DNA of 64,000 nt from Bromus sterilis (Eukaryota > Streptophyta > Magnoliopsida > Poales > Poaceae). Where the stretch lies: the NCBI GenBank assembly GCA_950022295.1, contig OX465600.1, forward strand, positions 27,565,282-27,629,281. The letters are read 5' to 3'. Under the pieces are notes generated by a model. It saw nothing but the letters and a program-made list of their open reading frames with translations, did no database searches and was not told where the DNA came from. Shown here piece by piece: positions 25,813 to 36,864 of this stretch. Positions within the stretch are counted from its first letter, which is position 1. Every line of letters begins with the position of its first letter. A program made the translations under genes and the position numbers.

Positions 25813-25826
25813 TTGCTCTGATACCA
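25813..25826 (-). other. Retrotransposon primer-binding site
   Basis: The minus strand reads TGGTATCAGAGCAA, the usual complement of the plant initiator tRNA-Met 3' end, two bases inside the right LTR. It fixes the direction of the element. Confidence 0.85.
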
Positions 25827-25828
25827 TT

Positions 25829-26257
25829 TGTTAGAATAATCTGGGTCGCATATCAATCTACCAGGACTAAGCAATCATCAAGCACAAGCACGACACCGAG
25901 ATTTGTTAACAAGGTTCACCACATGGCTACATCCCCGGGGCATGACTACGGGCGCTCCTCCCCATGTACCAAATCCACCTGATACAGTCGACGGCAAGTC
26001 CGCCACGGCCATCCGACAGTGCTCCGACCACCTCGCCACGGTCGGTCCGGCCGCCCCCGCCACGGGCGCCGGACCGTCCCTCTCGTGATCTCTGTCTAGC
26101 CTATCAACTTGTGTCTACTCTATTTTGCTACCCGGTGGTGCCTTTATATAATAGGCCCGGATTACACGTGTTCGACTCAAACACCTAACCCACCGCTAAT
26201 TACAAGTCCAACTGTAGCACAACTCGTACACATATATTCAGCACATATATTTTAACA
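25829..26257 (-). repeat. LTR (5' LTR of the minus-strand element)
   Basis: 429 bp, paired with 23380-23808, next to the primer-binding site. Confidence 0.88.
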
Positions 26258-26556
26258 GTGCCGAACTATGTTGGAATAACTTCATCAATTTTAGGAACTA
26301 CGGAAAAAAAAGATGTTATACAAGGCAGTGAAAGTAGAAGAGTATGCAAGAGACTTTCTTTCGCAAACTAACAGCATTTCACGTCTCAAACTGTGATGGA
26401 ATAATGTTATTAACCTTGGGAATTACAAGAAAAAAAGATGTTACGTATACAAGACAGTGAAAGTAGAAGAGTATGCAAGACTTCATTTCACCAACTATCA
26501 ACATTTAACGTCCCAAACTACAATGGAGTTGTCTCATCAATTTTAGGAATCGAATG
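26258..26556 (+). pseudogene. Three tandem fragments of an SRG1-like 2OGD last exon
   Basis: Plus-strand text matches part of exon 4 of the 2OGD genes at 42.8-63 kb. Copy 1 is split by the LTR retrotransposon: tatttcatgtgcc at 23367-23379, then cgaactatgttggaat from 26263, through gtgaaagtagaagagtatgc. Copy 2 runs from 26371 (gcatttcacgtctcaaactg) to about 26490. Copy 3 starts near 26500 (catttaacgtcccaaactac) and breaks off. Conceptually these are the AFHVPNYDGI...VKVEEYAR part of the protein, with frameshifts and no iron-ligand region. They most resemble gene 3. They are in opposite orientation to the intact cluster and sit at the outer end of the left arm of the inverted duplication. No function expected. 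Confidence 0.8.
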
Positions 26557-27221
26557 AAATAAGAGATGCTGAGGTTGAGCTGCCTAGCTGTCGGGCATAT
26601 CCCATGGTCCAGTCTCGCCCCCTCATGATCGGGGGGTCCCGTTGCTAGCCTGTCCAATCCCACCGGCCCAGCACAACCTTGCTGGACTATCACCTTATGC
26701 AGCAGAGAAGAAATGCATGTGTGATGTTTCAGTTATCTACAGGGGTTGAATTAAGTTCATGTTGAGTTGAATATATGCGAGGTTGGTAGGTAGGTTGCTG
26801 CAGTACCCGTGACGCGCAAAGCTGGAAACGCCCGGCTAGCGACTGCCTCTATCAGTTTTGTTTGGTGCGGAGTATCTTAACCTTCGGTTCTGAGTCTGCG
26901 GATGACCTCGACGTCCACCGAGCTCTCGAAGTTTCCTCCGGAAAATGAGAGGCCAGCGCCCTGTATGCGTGCCTGCGTGCGTACTTCAGGGAGCCGCGCC
27001 ACAGCAAAGCCTGATGGGGACTTGTTCCGCTGTTCCGTGCGTCGAGGTGACACTGCAGATCATGGCCTGATTTGGTTTCGCTCTCACCCGGGTTGCGTAT
27101 TTATCGGTTTGGCGTATACCATACCACCATTATATGTATCTTCGTCTATCCGTTTGTTCTGTCAAGGACCCACGGTGGATCGGCTTAAAAGAGGCTTCAC
27201 GCCCTGTTTGGAATGTACTCC

Positions 27222-27262
27222 CTCCGTCCCATAATATAGTAACGTTTTGAAAACTAGACATT
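27222..27262. mobile_element. Truncated Stowaway-type MITE end
   Basis: tactccctccgtcccataat begins a canonical Stowaway terminus, but no inverted partner follows. The mirrored site in the right arm (near 41640) reads cattccaaacgggg next to gtacgtacg and lacks it, so it entered after the duplication. Confidence 0.55.
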
Positions 27263-27575
27263 TCGATGTTTTTCTTTTGCTGTTTGCTGGAGTTGGATGG
27301 TTAAAATGGTGTGAAAATTCCATACGTTCCAAAAGGAAGTTTTTGTAGTTAGTGAGTGTTCCAGAAAGACCTTGGGAGGATTGAAACATGGATTGACAGG
27401 CTGTGTCCCCTTTGCCTCTTCCTTCAACAGCCCTCAACCTGTCCATGTCCCAATAATCGATATGATGAATGCTCATTGCCTTATTCCTTTTCTGTTTATT
27501 CATGAATAATCATTGCACAAATGATTAAGTGGATGATATGATAAGATCCCATTATCTCGCTTTCAAAGGACGATT

Positions 27576-30500
27576 TAAGTTTATCTGCTTGTCTGTTGAC
27601 AAATTCATTAAAACCACGTGTTGCATAAAATTTTCAAAAAATTCAGAGTTTGTGTTGACATTTTAACCATACATTTAGCATACAAAGTCTTCGGTTTTTT
27701 CGTGTGGATTATTTAAAAATATAGGAAGAATGCTACAAGATATTGTTTTCCTGTGTGGGTGATGTACTCCTGGAGTACCTGACTATTGTTATTACCAAGG
27801 GAACGTCAATCACATGGCTAAATTGGATGATAAGCATCCCTGCTATACGGCTGTACGTAAGTTCTCCCGTTTTTTGATTTTGTAGAAGTTACTTTTTGAT
27901 AGTTGATTCTTTTATCAAGATTCATGTTGTGTTTTGTTTCTTTTCTTGTTTGATAGCTTCTTAGGCTGATTTTTTACTTGCCCCCATTTATGGTAAGTCA
28001 GTCTTTTCTTAGGCTGAATTTCTGACTTGCGGGTTGCGGCTATTAGGGGTAAGACGGGCATGAATCCCGGCATCATGTGCTGCATTAAATTCTCAAATAA
28101 AAATAGGGTTTGTGTTGATATTTTAGCCGTGCATTATGCATGCAGAGTCTTCGGTTTTCCACGTGGAGTATCTTAAAACAAAAATTGAAACATTGTTACA
28201 AGATGTTGATTCTTGAAGGAAATGCTTTAGTGGTTAGATTTATGTTAATTATTTATCTTATATTTGCAGATGTTTGCATGGAAAATATAATCATAAGTAG
28301 GTGCATTTTTAAGTAAGGATAACACCTTAACATTGATCCACCTACACAACTCTTATCAAGGTAATGAACGTTAATTGTGCAACACACGGTACAAATGGCT
28401 TGACTATAATGTCTTTGAGAACGTTTTCTTCACCATAAGAAGAACCACCTGCTTATCTTTAGCAATATTAAGGATTTGTCCACTTTTTGCACCTTGTTAC
28501 TTGTTACTTGGTTATGAATCATATTACTATCAAACTATCGTCACAACTTTTCTACAACATTTGCAGAGATCCTTGTTGAAAACCACTTGCTAATTTCTTC
28601 CGCTCTTTGTTGGGTTTGTCACTCTTACTTATTGAAAGGACTACAATTTATCCCATATACTTGTGGGTCATCACCCACACAATAAGACCATTCTCCAAGT
28701 ATTTTTGTCTCCTTGAGGCTCACGAACACTTCATCACCATTGTAGCCCTTCCTTATTGTAGAATTCTCCAAGCCCCACTTCCATGCAGCCGTCGGGGCTT
28801 TTTCGAGGGAGCACAAGTTCATATGTAAGAGAGACATGGCGTTTTCATGGATTCCTAATTGACCTCAAGATATTTTGCCCATCATCCCCATCCTCCATGT
28901 AGCTTTGGAGGCAAACTTATCGTGTTGAATCGATCCCTCCAATGTTGACCGATGCTTCTTGAAATGGGAATTCCAAGTGGTTGAATCTATCGACAACTAG
29001 CTTGAACACCATGTAAGCGACATACGTCATGTTCCACGAGCATCCTACTTTGTATCTTGCCACGAATTTCAGCCATCATACCCTCAAGAATTTAGCTGCT
29101 TCGGAGAAGCTGTCACGGGCTGTTGAGAGCGTGATTAGTTTACATATAGCTATGAAGAGCAATGTGTGTTGCTACTATTGTCGCACACATTTTCTACTGG
29201 CTAAGTGTATACAACGGGGTATCTATCACACACACACTTTTCAATAAAGGATCATTTTTATGTGTATATTAGCATGCATGTTTTCGGGAGATAAACATGC
29301 ATGTTGTATGAATTATTCGCACACATTTTAGGATGCCAAAACATATGCTCTATTATGGATAATCGCACATGGTCTTCATGAGAAAAACGTGTGTGATATA
29401 GGTTTCAATCCCATATTTTTTGGCCATGAAACGATTTATGTTTTGAAATTGCGTGCACAATAATGCTTGCATGGATGGTTTTTGCAATAATTTAACCCCT
29501 GCAATTTAAATTCTTCATTAATTTGAATTGAAAAGTACGGACCACAAATGCCATATTCCTTAATAATCCATTCGCAAGTTCATTTTTACATGGTGCTCAA
29601 GAGGTGAACCTTTAAACTCACGTAGCTCCTCCTGTGAGTCATACAAGAACAAACCAAACTTATTGGGCACACAAATTAAATTACACTAGAAAGACAGTCG
29701 AGGCGTGAAACAAATTCTATTATCATGTTTTCTTCTACAAACCCGCCACCTACTTGAATAACCGATTATTTTCTCGGCACGTTTGCTATAGCGGTCCCAA
29801 AGCTGACCGGTCTCTTTGAACACATTTTTTCGAAGGTTTGTCAGTCCTACATATTCATTGATTCCCATGCATGCCATTTTTCTGGTGGACCATAAAAAAC
29901 CAAGCCTTTACGTGAGCGTGTTGATGCAACAACGAAAACTGATAAGGTATACATCTGCGACGTTGATTATTGCACCACGGTTATTCACCATGCTAATGCC
30001 TTTTTATAATTATTTCTTGGTCGCCTAGGCCTGGTCTAACAAATACAACGCCCCGGTGAGAGTTAAAATTAATATCACTACTTATACTAAATTATAATAT
30101 TTTTGATAAGCCGTTTTTTCTAATTTACAATCATAGCTAGTTATTATGTTAAAATTAAACTATACTTTGTCATAAAATTTAAATTTTCAATAAAATACAC
30201 CTTCAAACATTTTTAAATCAATTTATTTAAATGTGATTAAATAATAAATGATACATTTAAATTCTTTTTAATTAATTTGTGAACCTATAATTAGTGTAGT
30301 GTATATGTATTTGTGTGTTGTTACCTATGTATGTAAATACAGGCAAGTAGAAAAATCTAGTGTATACAAGATGTTTATGTGGATCTTCTACCTAATAAAT
30401 GGCTAGCTGCTTTATTCATTTTTCGATCAGTGTGTAACATATTAATATGGGTTCAGTAATTGATATGTGCATATGCCATGCATTTTGTACTGAAATAACA

Positions 30501-31691
30501 TCCCTCTAGCTAAGATAATCTTTGGTACAACTTGTAAAAAGTTTATCAAAGAGAGTTCAGCTTAAGTAAAAAAAATACATTTCAAACTTGGTATGACATA
30601 TTGGATCTTTTATTTTGTTTAGATATTCAATATTTTTTGTATAATCAGTGGGCTCTTGGATGTAACATTTTTTTACTAATAATGTGAAGTTTGATATGCA
30701 CATTAGTTTTGTTCGTGTGTATGCTAACTGTGAAATTCTCGTTGTATAGATGTATTAACTTCATCTTCTCTTGCGACATATGCAGTATTCTCTATCGTAA
30801 TTAACACTTTGCATTGTGTGTTGCGCTTCAATTAATGATTAGATACAATTTATATTATTTTGGCTTTTTTGTTCTAGTTTTTTAACTAATGTGCTGGATC
30901 CATATTTGCATATCTTTTTCTACCTTGTGTGCATTAGTTTTTCAAGCAGATTGAATCTACTTTCTTTGTTTTTATAGGTTTCATGTCGCGTTTTAAAATT
31001 TTCCTGTTTTTCATCATTGGTCATCTGTGCGTCCCATTCTCTATCTCATTTTCTTTTTTGTATCTTGGTATCCATGATTAGAGATTGTGATCCAAATTGC
31101 TTACTTGCATAAAAGTATTCTATATTGTATGAGTCTATTATTTAATAAATAAAAAATTGATTAGATTTTGCATCTTAAATAAAACATATGTAGCTACTCC
31201 TAATGAATTATTCACGTTAGACAATAAAAGTGTCCTACACACAACACTTTTGTTAAGGTAATTTTACCTAGATGCAAGTGTTGTTTCGTATCTTCAGGAA
31301 TATTGACCATGTCATCTTCTTTCTGGTCAATAATAACAACTTCTTTGAAATCAGACCATGATCATGACTTCTAAATGTTTGTGTTTGGACGTTGATGATT
31401 TATTATGCAATTGCCTGTTAGGCGAGCGATCCGCAATGCCTGAAGATATATATGCAGGTAGCATGAATACGTGAAGAACACAAAGAAAGTACTATCCAAT
31501 CCAACTTCAATTAAAATAACCAGCATTCTATCTTTTGGCCTTCTCAATGGAATTCTTAAGCCCTTTCCATGTACCCTCCCTGTTTATAGTCGAGGCACCT
31601 TTTCTGTATTATTCTCGTTAATTGGTTTTTGAAGCTATTTATTGATTCTTTAGGCAACTTGAGATGCATATAAATTGGTAAAGTATGTTTG
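27576..31691. other. AT-rich DNA without a recognised gene
   Basis: It holds a 120-bp direct duplication: 27640-27750 and 28085-28205, both with gtgttgacattttaacc-like text and gtcttcggtttt. A fragment at 28560-28680 (cttccgctctttgttgggttt, ctacaatttatccc, cttgtgggtcatcacc) resembles the interior of the foldback family at 7.4 kb. From 29.5 to 31.6 kb it is very AT-rich. Short frames (under 90 codons) show no recognisable domain. Confidence 0.4.
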
Positions 31692-31925
31692 AAAGAATTG
31701 ATGTGGGATTATTTTATCAGGAATAGAAATCCTGCCCGACCAGCCAGCCGTAGGCGGCTCGGGTATCACGAAAGTAATTGGTTTCGTTCCTAAGAATGTT
31801 GCCTTTAAAACCCTGTAGTTGATTTCTTTTATGATCCACTGGTGAAATTCTGCCCTAGCAGCCAAAGACGGGATCGGGCAACAGAAAAAGTAACCGATTT
31901 CGTAATAATCCCACATCAATTCTTT
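31692..31925. mobile_element. MITE-like element with ~22-bp inverted ends
   Basis: aaagaattgatgtgggatta at the left mirrors aatcccacatcaattcttt at the right, about 234 bp overall. No coding. The superfamily is unassigned because the target duplication is unclear. Confidence 0.55.
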
Positions 31926-32570
31926 GTTGATAAAAACAACTTATTTTTTCGGTAATATAATTGGCACTAATTCATTTTTTTAAGGACGTAGTGGTTTTGA
32001 TTTATTTTTTTAGGTTTAGTTTTCATTTTTCATCCAATACCACTGATTCATTCCTTTTTAAGAATATTTGTTGCAAATCCATTATTAATTACTACTATAT
32101 GATCCTTCTTGCATATACCAAAAGGATCGGGAACAATGCGATTTCGTGCGAGCCTCCTCCATGGACGCACGCTCACGTAGCCAGCCGGGCAAGCCGCGTG
32201 GCAGGTGCGGTGGTGGAGGAGCCTTCGTACAACTCCAAGCTGTAGAGAAGAACAGTAGTAGTACAGGACAAGCACTGTACATCCCAGGCCCTGCTCGGGC
32301 TCGGCTGTCAGGCATTACCTGCCTGCAACTCCTCCAACGGGAAGAAGCTGCACTTGCATTTGCATGCACAAGGACGAACTCCGTTGAGGGAGGCTTTGAA
32401 CAGCCTGGGCGGGATGGATGGACGTGGAGGTGGGCGCAAACATCCAAAACGGCCGGGCCTCGGATGCGCGCGCGGCGGTTGTAAAGGCGACAGAAAATAC
32501 GAGAGCGCCAGCCTGACTCCCTCCCGCTGTCTGCCTGGGCTTATCCTCATCTTCGAAAAGTTTATTTTTT

Positions 32571-33632
32571 CACCGTGTGCTCGTGCTCGTGGGGTAGAAG
32601 AAAGAAGAAGTGCAGGCAGGGGCCGTAGATCTGAGTGTTTGTTTGTTTTACACTTTTTTTCTTGCGTGCAGCAGCAGCACCGGACCACGGCGCAGCGCAG
32701 GACCCTCGGCACATGCTTCACAGTTCGTACTACTACTAGCACGTACGTACCGCATGCAGGCAGGCAGACGCGCCCGCTCTGCTCAAACGCGAGGGTGACC
32801 ATCATATCCGCGCGCTCTCTCTCGTTCACATGGCTTCGCTGTACGCGTGGCCCCCTTCTCCTCGCTGCTAGTGTATGATGTTACCGGTACCTACCGGGCC
32901 TGCCCCTGCCACCGCAGGGAATCCCATCCATCCGTGATCCTAGGGGATTTGGGGAGGTGAGTGAGGTGGAAGGGAGTCATTGCTCGCCTAGTTGCATGCA
33001 CCCTTCCTCGCAAAGATGGCCGTGCAATAATTTCACCATGAAATTAAATTTGGCATCGGACGTCATCATTCTGCAGCAGTACAATGTGTAAGTTGCAAAA
33101 ATACTTCGGTTTTGCAAGTTAATTAGGCTCGTAGTAACTTGTTGTAAAACAAGAGTTCACCCAGACACCTCCATATATACGGTAAGAGGCGGCATATTAA
33201 AGGATAAGCATTTGCTGATAATGACAAGAGCTTCGATTCTAAGGCTGGAAACCATCAGACCCGAACTGATCCCAAATGATTCACCCACCCACAACCACAA
33301 CCGCAAAGCCAGCGGCACACCATCTTCTAATATCCCGGGAAACGAAGGATATTCTCGAACACTTAATTTGTAATGCATCACTTAATTATTATTAGCAGCA
33401 GCACACAACAACTAACTAAACAAGCTTATCCGTGACCCGCATTATCCATCCATTCTAATCTATAGTGGACAAATCAAGCAACAGAAATGAGAGAGACGGC
33501 AGGTAGGGCCAGCTGGAACCATGACACCGATGCACAACAACCGGCACTAGAATACATTTTACATTCCCTTTTCTCTCGCACTTTTTATTACAGTGGCCTT
33601 TTGCTATTAAAGGCAGCGCCGCACCGCGGCTC
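32571..33632. other. Upstream region of the aquaporin gene
   Basis: About 1 kb of mixed-composition DNA between the inner end of the inverted arm and the core promoter. No second gene was recognised. Candidate cis-elements cannot be assigned with confidence by eye. Confidence 0.4.
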
Positions 33633-33640
33633 CATAAAAC
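33631..33640 (+). promoter_or_regulatory. Probable TATA box of PIP2
   Basis: tccataaaac lies about 105 bp before the ATG, in a pyrimidine-rich context (cctcccctgtcctgtcccgt). Given the usual 25-35 bp spacing, transcription would start near 33665 and give a leader of about 75 nt ending agcagcagca. Confidence 0.45.
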
Positions 33641-33740
33641 CTCCCCTGTCCTGTCCCGTCCTCACACTCCACTCCAGTACTCCATCCATCCATCCACACC
33701 ACACAAGAAGAGAGAGCTGAGCTTGGGAGCAGCAGCAGCA

Positions 33741-34690
33741 ATGGCCAAGGAGGTGAGCGAGGAGGTGGAGCACGCGGCGCCGCCGCACAAGGACTACTCG
33801 GACCCGCCGCCGGCGCCGCTCTTCGACATGGGGGAGCTCCGGATGTGGTCCTTCTACCGGGCCCTCATCGCCGAGTTCGTCGCCACGCTGCTCTTCCTCT
33901 ACATCACCGTCGCCACCGTCATCGGCTACAAGGTGCAGTCCGCCGCCGACCCCTGCGGCGGCGTCGGCGTGCTCGGCATCGCATGGGCCTTCGGCGGCAT
34001 GATCTTCGTCCTCGTCTACTGCACCGCCGGGATCTCGGGCGGGCACATCAACCCGGCCGTCACCTTCGGGCTGCTGCTGGCGAGGAAGGTCTCCGTGCTC
34101 CGCGCCGTGCTCTACATCGTGGCGCAGTGCGCCGGGGGCATCGTGGGCGCCGGCATCGTCAAGGGCATCATGAAGGACGCGTACCAGGCCAACGGCGGCG
34201 GCGCCAACATGGTGGCCTCCGGCTTCTCCCGCGGCACGGCGCTCGGGGCTGAGATCGTGGGCACCTTCGTGCTGGTGTACACCGTGTTCTCCGCCACCGA
34301 CCCCAAGCGCAGCGCCCGCGACTCCCACGTGCCCGTGCTGGCGCCGCTCCCCATCGGGTTCGCCGTCTTCATGGTGCACCTCGCCACCATCCCCATCACC
34401 GGCACCGGCATCAACCCCGCCAGGAGCCTCGGCGCCGCCGTCATCTACAACAAGAAGGCCGCATGGGACAACCACGTAAGCCACTAGCTACTTTTAAGCT
34501 CTTCCGTCCCTGTTTTCTTCTACCGGCTCTTGCAAGAAGAAGCTAACTTGGTATGATTTGCGTGCAGTGGATCTTCTGGGTCGGGCCGTTCGTGGGAGCG
34601 CTGGCGGCGGCGGCGTACCACCAGTACATCCTCCGGGCGGCGGCCATCAAGGCGCTGGGCTCCTTCAGGAGCAGCCGGAGCAACAACTGA
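33741..34690 (+). CDS. PIP2: Plasma-membrane intrinsic protein, PIP2-type aquaporin
   Basis: Two exons, 33741-34475 and 34568-34690, joined across a 92-bp GT...AG intron (cac|gtaagc ... gtgcag|tgg), give a 285-residue protein. It is a six-span MIP-family channel in the plasma membrane moving water and possibly small neutral solutes. NPA motifs are at residues 104-106 (SGGHINPAV) and 225-227 (GTGINPARS). The selectivity filter fits the water-selective F-H-T-R set (H213, R228). The short N-terminus with acidic EVE, the DPPPAPL segment and the long basic tail ending RSSRSNN mark the PIP2 group. Serines likely to be phosphorylated are in loop B (RKVS, residue 118) and in the tail (SFRSSRS). ATG 33741 is chosen because translation from MAKEV matches PIP2 N-termini. 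The upstream in-frame extension has no ATG. Coding DNA is very GC-rich, as in many grass genes. No lesion seen. Which PIP2 paralogue it is was not decided. Confidence 0.96.
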
Positions 34691-35780
34691 GCCGGCCGGA
34701 CAATAATTCAACGCAACGGTCACCCACCGCTCTTCGTGTCCGGCGGGGCCTGGTCAGTGTCTGTGCATGCATGTGAGTGAGTGAGAGAAAGCCCCTGTGG
34801 ATCGATGTTTTCACCCTTGAATTATTACTCCTTGTCACCGTTAAAGTTAAGTTATTACCGGTAGTAGTTTCGCTCTCTCTGTAATAGTCGGTGTTTGCCG
34901 TGTCACACCTGTAAAACCGCCGTGAGAATTCAGAAATGCTGCAATTTGATTGTGTGATGCATGCGTGTTTGCTCGAGCTTGTTTTTATATGTCGCGTAGG
35001 AGGAGCTCAGTGAGTGATCATGGTTATCCGTCTCCCTCGGCGTGATGCCTTTAATCATGTGGCTCGCCCTCTGGTGGTTTGGAGTGGAGTGGTCATGATG
35101 GTTCCAGAGATTAGATTAAGAGAGGTAGCGGGTTTTTGTCTGTCATTGGCTTGTTTCTTGTCTGTCATCGTCATGTAGTCTCGTTTATCTGTATCTGTGT
35201 CTGTGTGATCTGTGTGATACTCCTATGTCTTTAATCATGTGCGCGTACGTTCTCGTGGCCTGGTGGAGTGTGCGCTAATGATTGCTTCTGGGATTGATTA
35301 AGAGAGGTGGCGGCTTACCGGTGTCCTAATCAACAAACACATACTCCCTCCATGGGCCTGAAGTGAAAGGTGGTTGATTTGATGTCCAGCCAGAGCGTTC
35401 CGCCAGCCTTTGTCTCCACCCTTATCCAAATTTCTCCCCATTCCATTGATGAAACCACGGTACTACTGTACAAGTTATTACAGACAGCCATCAGGCTTAA
35501 ACATCAGAGGATAACAAGAGTTGCAAGCTCAACAAAGAGCAACACTCACAATTCCCATAAATGCAGATAATTTACATACATCAGGATATATAATCGAAGC
35601 CAATTTTCGTAGGCAAGCCCGAACTGACAAGGCGGCGCACCATCGGGATTACAGCCATCCAACAATGCGTCTGCCACAACTAATAGCAACCTACTGATTG
35701 GTTTCGGCGTTTACGGCGACCTGAAGGGCGATTTCCAAGGTTCCCTAGATTTCTTTCAACCAAAGGTTTCTGTTTTCCAA
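34691..35780. other. 3' flank of PIP2 with a direct duplication
   Basis: The first ~270 bp is the likely 3' UTR (tgtaatagtcggtg ... gcaatttgattgtgtg). A diverged direct repeat follows: 35021-35133 and 35214-35316, both with tttaatcatgtg and ttaagagaggt(a/g)gcgg. 35370-35720 resembles transcribed UTR-like DNA but has no convincing frame. Confidence 0.45.
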
Positions 35781-35789
35781 GGGATATTT

Positions 35790-36850
35790 ACGTTGGGGTG
35801 GGGGGGGGGGGGGGTCCTCTCTGATGGTGCCAACTATGATCACCCCAAAATGGGAAAGAATAATGGATATTTACATTGGGGAGAGGGGGCGTCTCTCTCG
35901 GGCCTAGGCACAACTCTGCCACTTACTAATTTAGCGGTGCAATCACAAATTTTAACACCCCAAACTTGACACATTAATGGAGATTTATGATGGGGAAGTC
36001 TTTTGGGTATTCGACGTAATAGTTCTGATTTATGCAAGGCATGTCGATTTTTTCAACCTGAATCATGTTCGATTCCAACACATACATTCTAGTGCAATAG
36101 GTTAAGAAGCTATGTTATGTAGATGGACTCTTCATTGTATACAATGGATGGTTTTTTAGAAAAAGTTTCACGTGGGTGCAGAAGATTTTGGCATCTCACA
36201 ATTTGAGAATTATACAATCTAATACCTCACTGTATAAAACCACCCATCAGTACAAGACCGAAAGTTTTAACACATCAAAGAGCTAGAATTCACCCCATTG
36301 AGATATCAATACATTATTGAGAATTGATCTCTATGCCGGAATTCCTTTTCGTCAGATAATTTTACTGACCAGGCATGTCATGAAGTTGTCATTTTTTCTA
36401 TGTATTCTTTATTTTTTAATCGACAACTTTTGGCGATTTCACATCTCCCCCCCCCCCCCAATATCTAGTTGTGCAATCCAAATTTTAATCACCCCAAAAG
36501 CGAAAAGGGTAATGGAGATTTTACGTTGGTCAGAGCGGCACCCCCCCCCCCCTCTGACCTAGGCACAAGCCAGCACTTTCTAATTTAGAGGCGCAATCCC
36601 AATTTTGATAACCCCAGAACGGATAAGTGTAATGGAGATTCACGTTGAAGAAGTATTTCGGGTGTTCCACATACTGCTGGTTTTGATATACGCAAGGCAC
36701 GTCAATTTTATCAAGTTGAATCATGCTCAATCATTCCACATACATGCTAGTACGATAGCATAAGAAGCTACAAGGTAGATATGACTCTTCTTATACAAGG
36801 GATGGTTTCTTAAAAACAGTTTCACTATGTGCACAAGATTTTAGCATCTC
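35790..36850. repeat. Tandem duplication of a ~330-370 bp block with poly(C/G) tracts
   Basis: 35845-36210 and 36500-36850 are diverged copies (atcaccccaaaatgg / aatcaccccaaaagcg; ctaggcacaa; gcaaggca(t/c)gtc; aagaagcta). Homopolymer G at 35800-35815 and C at 36447-36459 and 36541-36552 border them. A third partial copy at about 39455-39535 (ggacctaggcgcaactctaccac) lies beyond the Helitron. Confidence 0.65.
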
Positions 36851-36864
36851 CGAACTATATGATA

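Larger units (their letters stand above)
23380..26257 (-). mobile_element. Complete non-autonomous LTR retrotransposon (2.88 kb)
   Basis: Two direct LTRs of 429 bp (23380-23808 and 25829-26257), each starting tgttagaataatc and ending tattttaaca, are flanked by a perfect 5-bp duplication gtgcc (23375-23379 and 26258-26262). A primer-binding site complementary to initiator tRNA-Met (TGGTATCAGAGC on the minus strand) abuts the right LTR, so transcription is leftward. A purine-rich tract (aaggtggag on the minus strand) abuts the left LTR. The 2.0-kb interior has only short frames and no gag, protease, integrase or reverse transcriptase, so it must rely on another element. The layout suggests a copia-type parent. 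It is inserted inside a fragment of a 2OGD exon. Confidence 0.88.
26560..32570 (+). repeat. Left arm of a large degraded inverted duplication
   Basis: Blocks of this arm match, in reverse complement, the interval 39920-42385. The pairs are 26570-26810 with about 42130-42385 (tcccatggtcca, ccttgctggactatcacctt), 26810-27240 with 41640-42060 (agaggcttcacgccc, ctttcattt/aaaatgagaggccagcgccc), 27370-27575 with 41340-41490 (tgtccatgtcccaataatcg), and 32185-32565 with 39925-40285 (ttgtaaaggcgacagaaaa). Between the third and fourth blocks this arm carries about 4.6 kb absent from the other. Confidence 0.75.

Noticed and set aside
32308..32878. Overlapping open frames of ~170 codons on both strands upstream of PIP2
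   Set aside because: The left half is the inverted-duplication arm, whose partner at 40 kb does not keep the frame. No domain seen.
33588..34484. 298-codon open frame antisense to PIP2
   Set aside because: It is the mirror of a GC-rich coding exon, rich in G/D/H, with no homology. The sense strand has NPA motifs and a clean intron.
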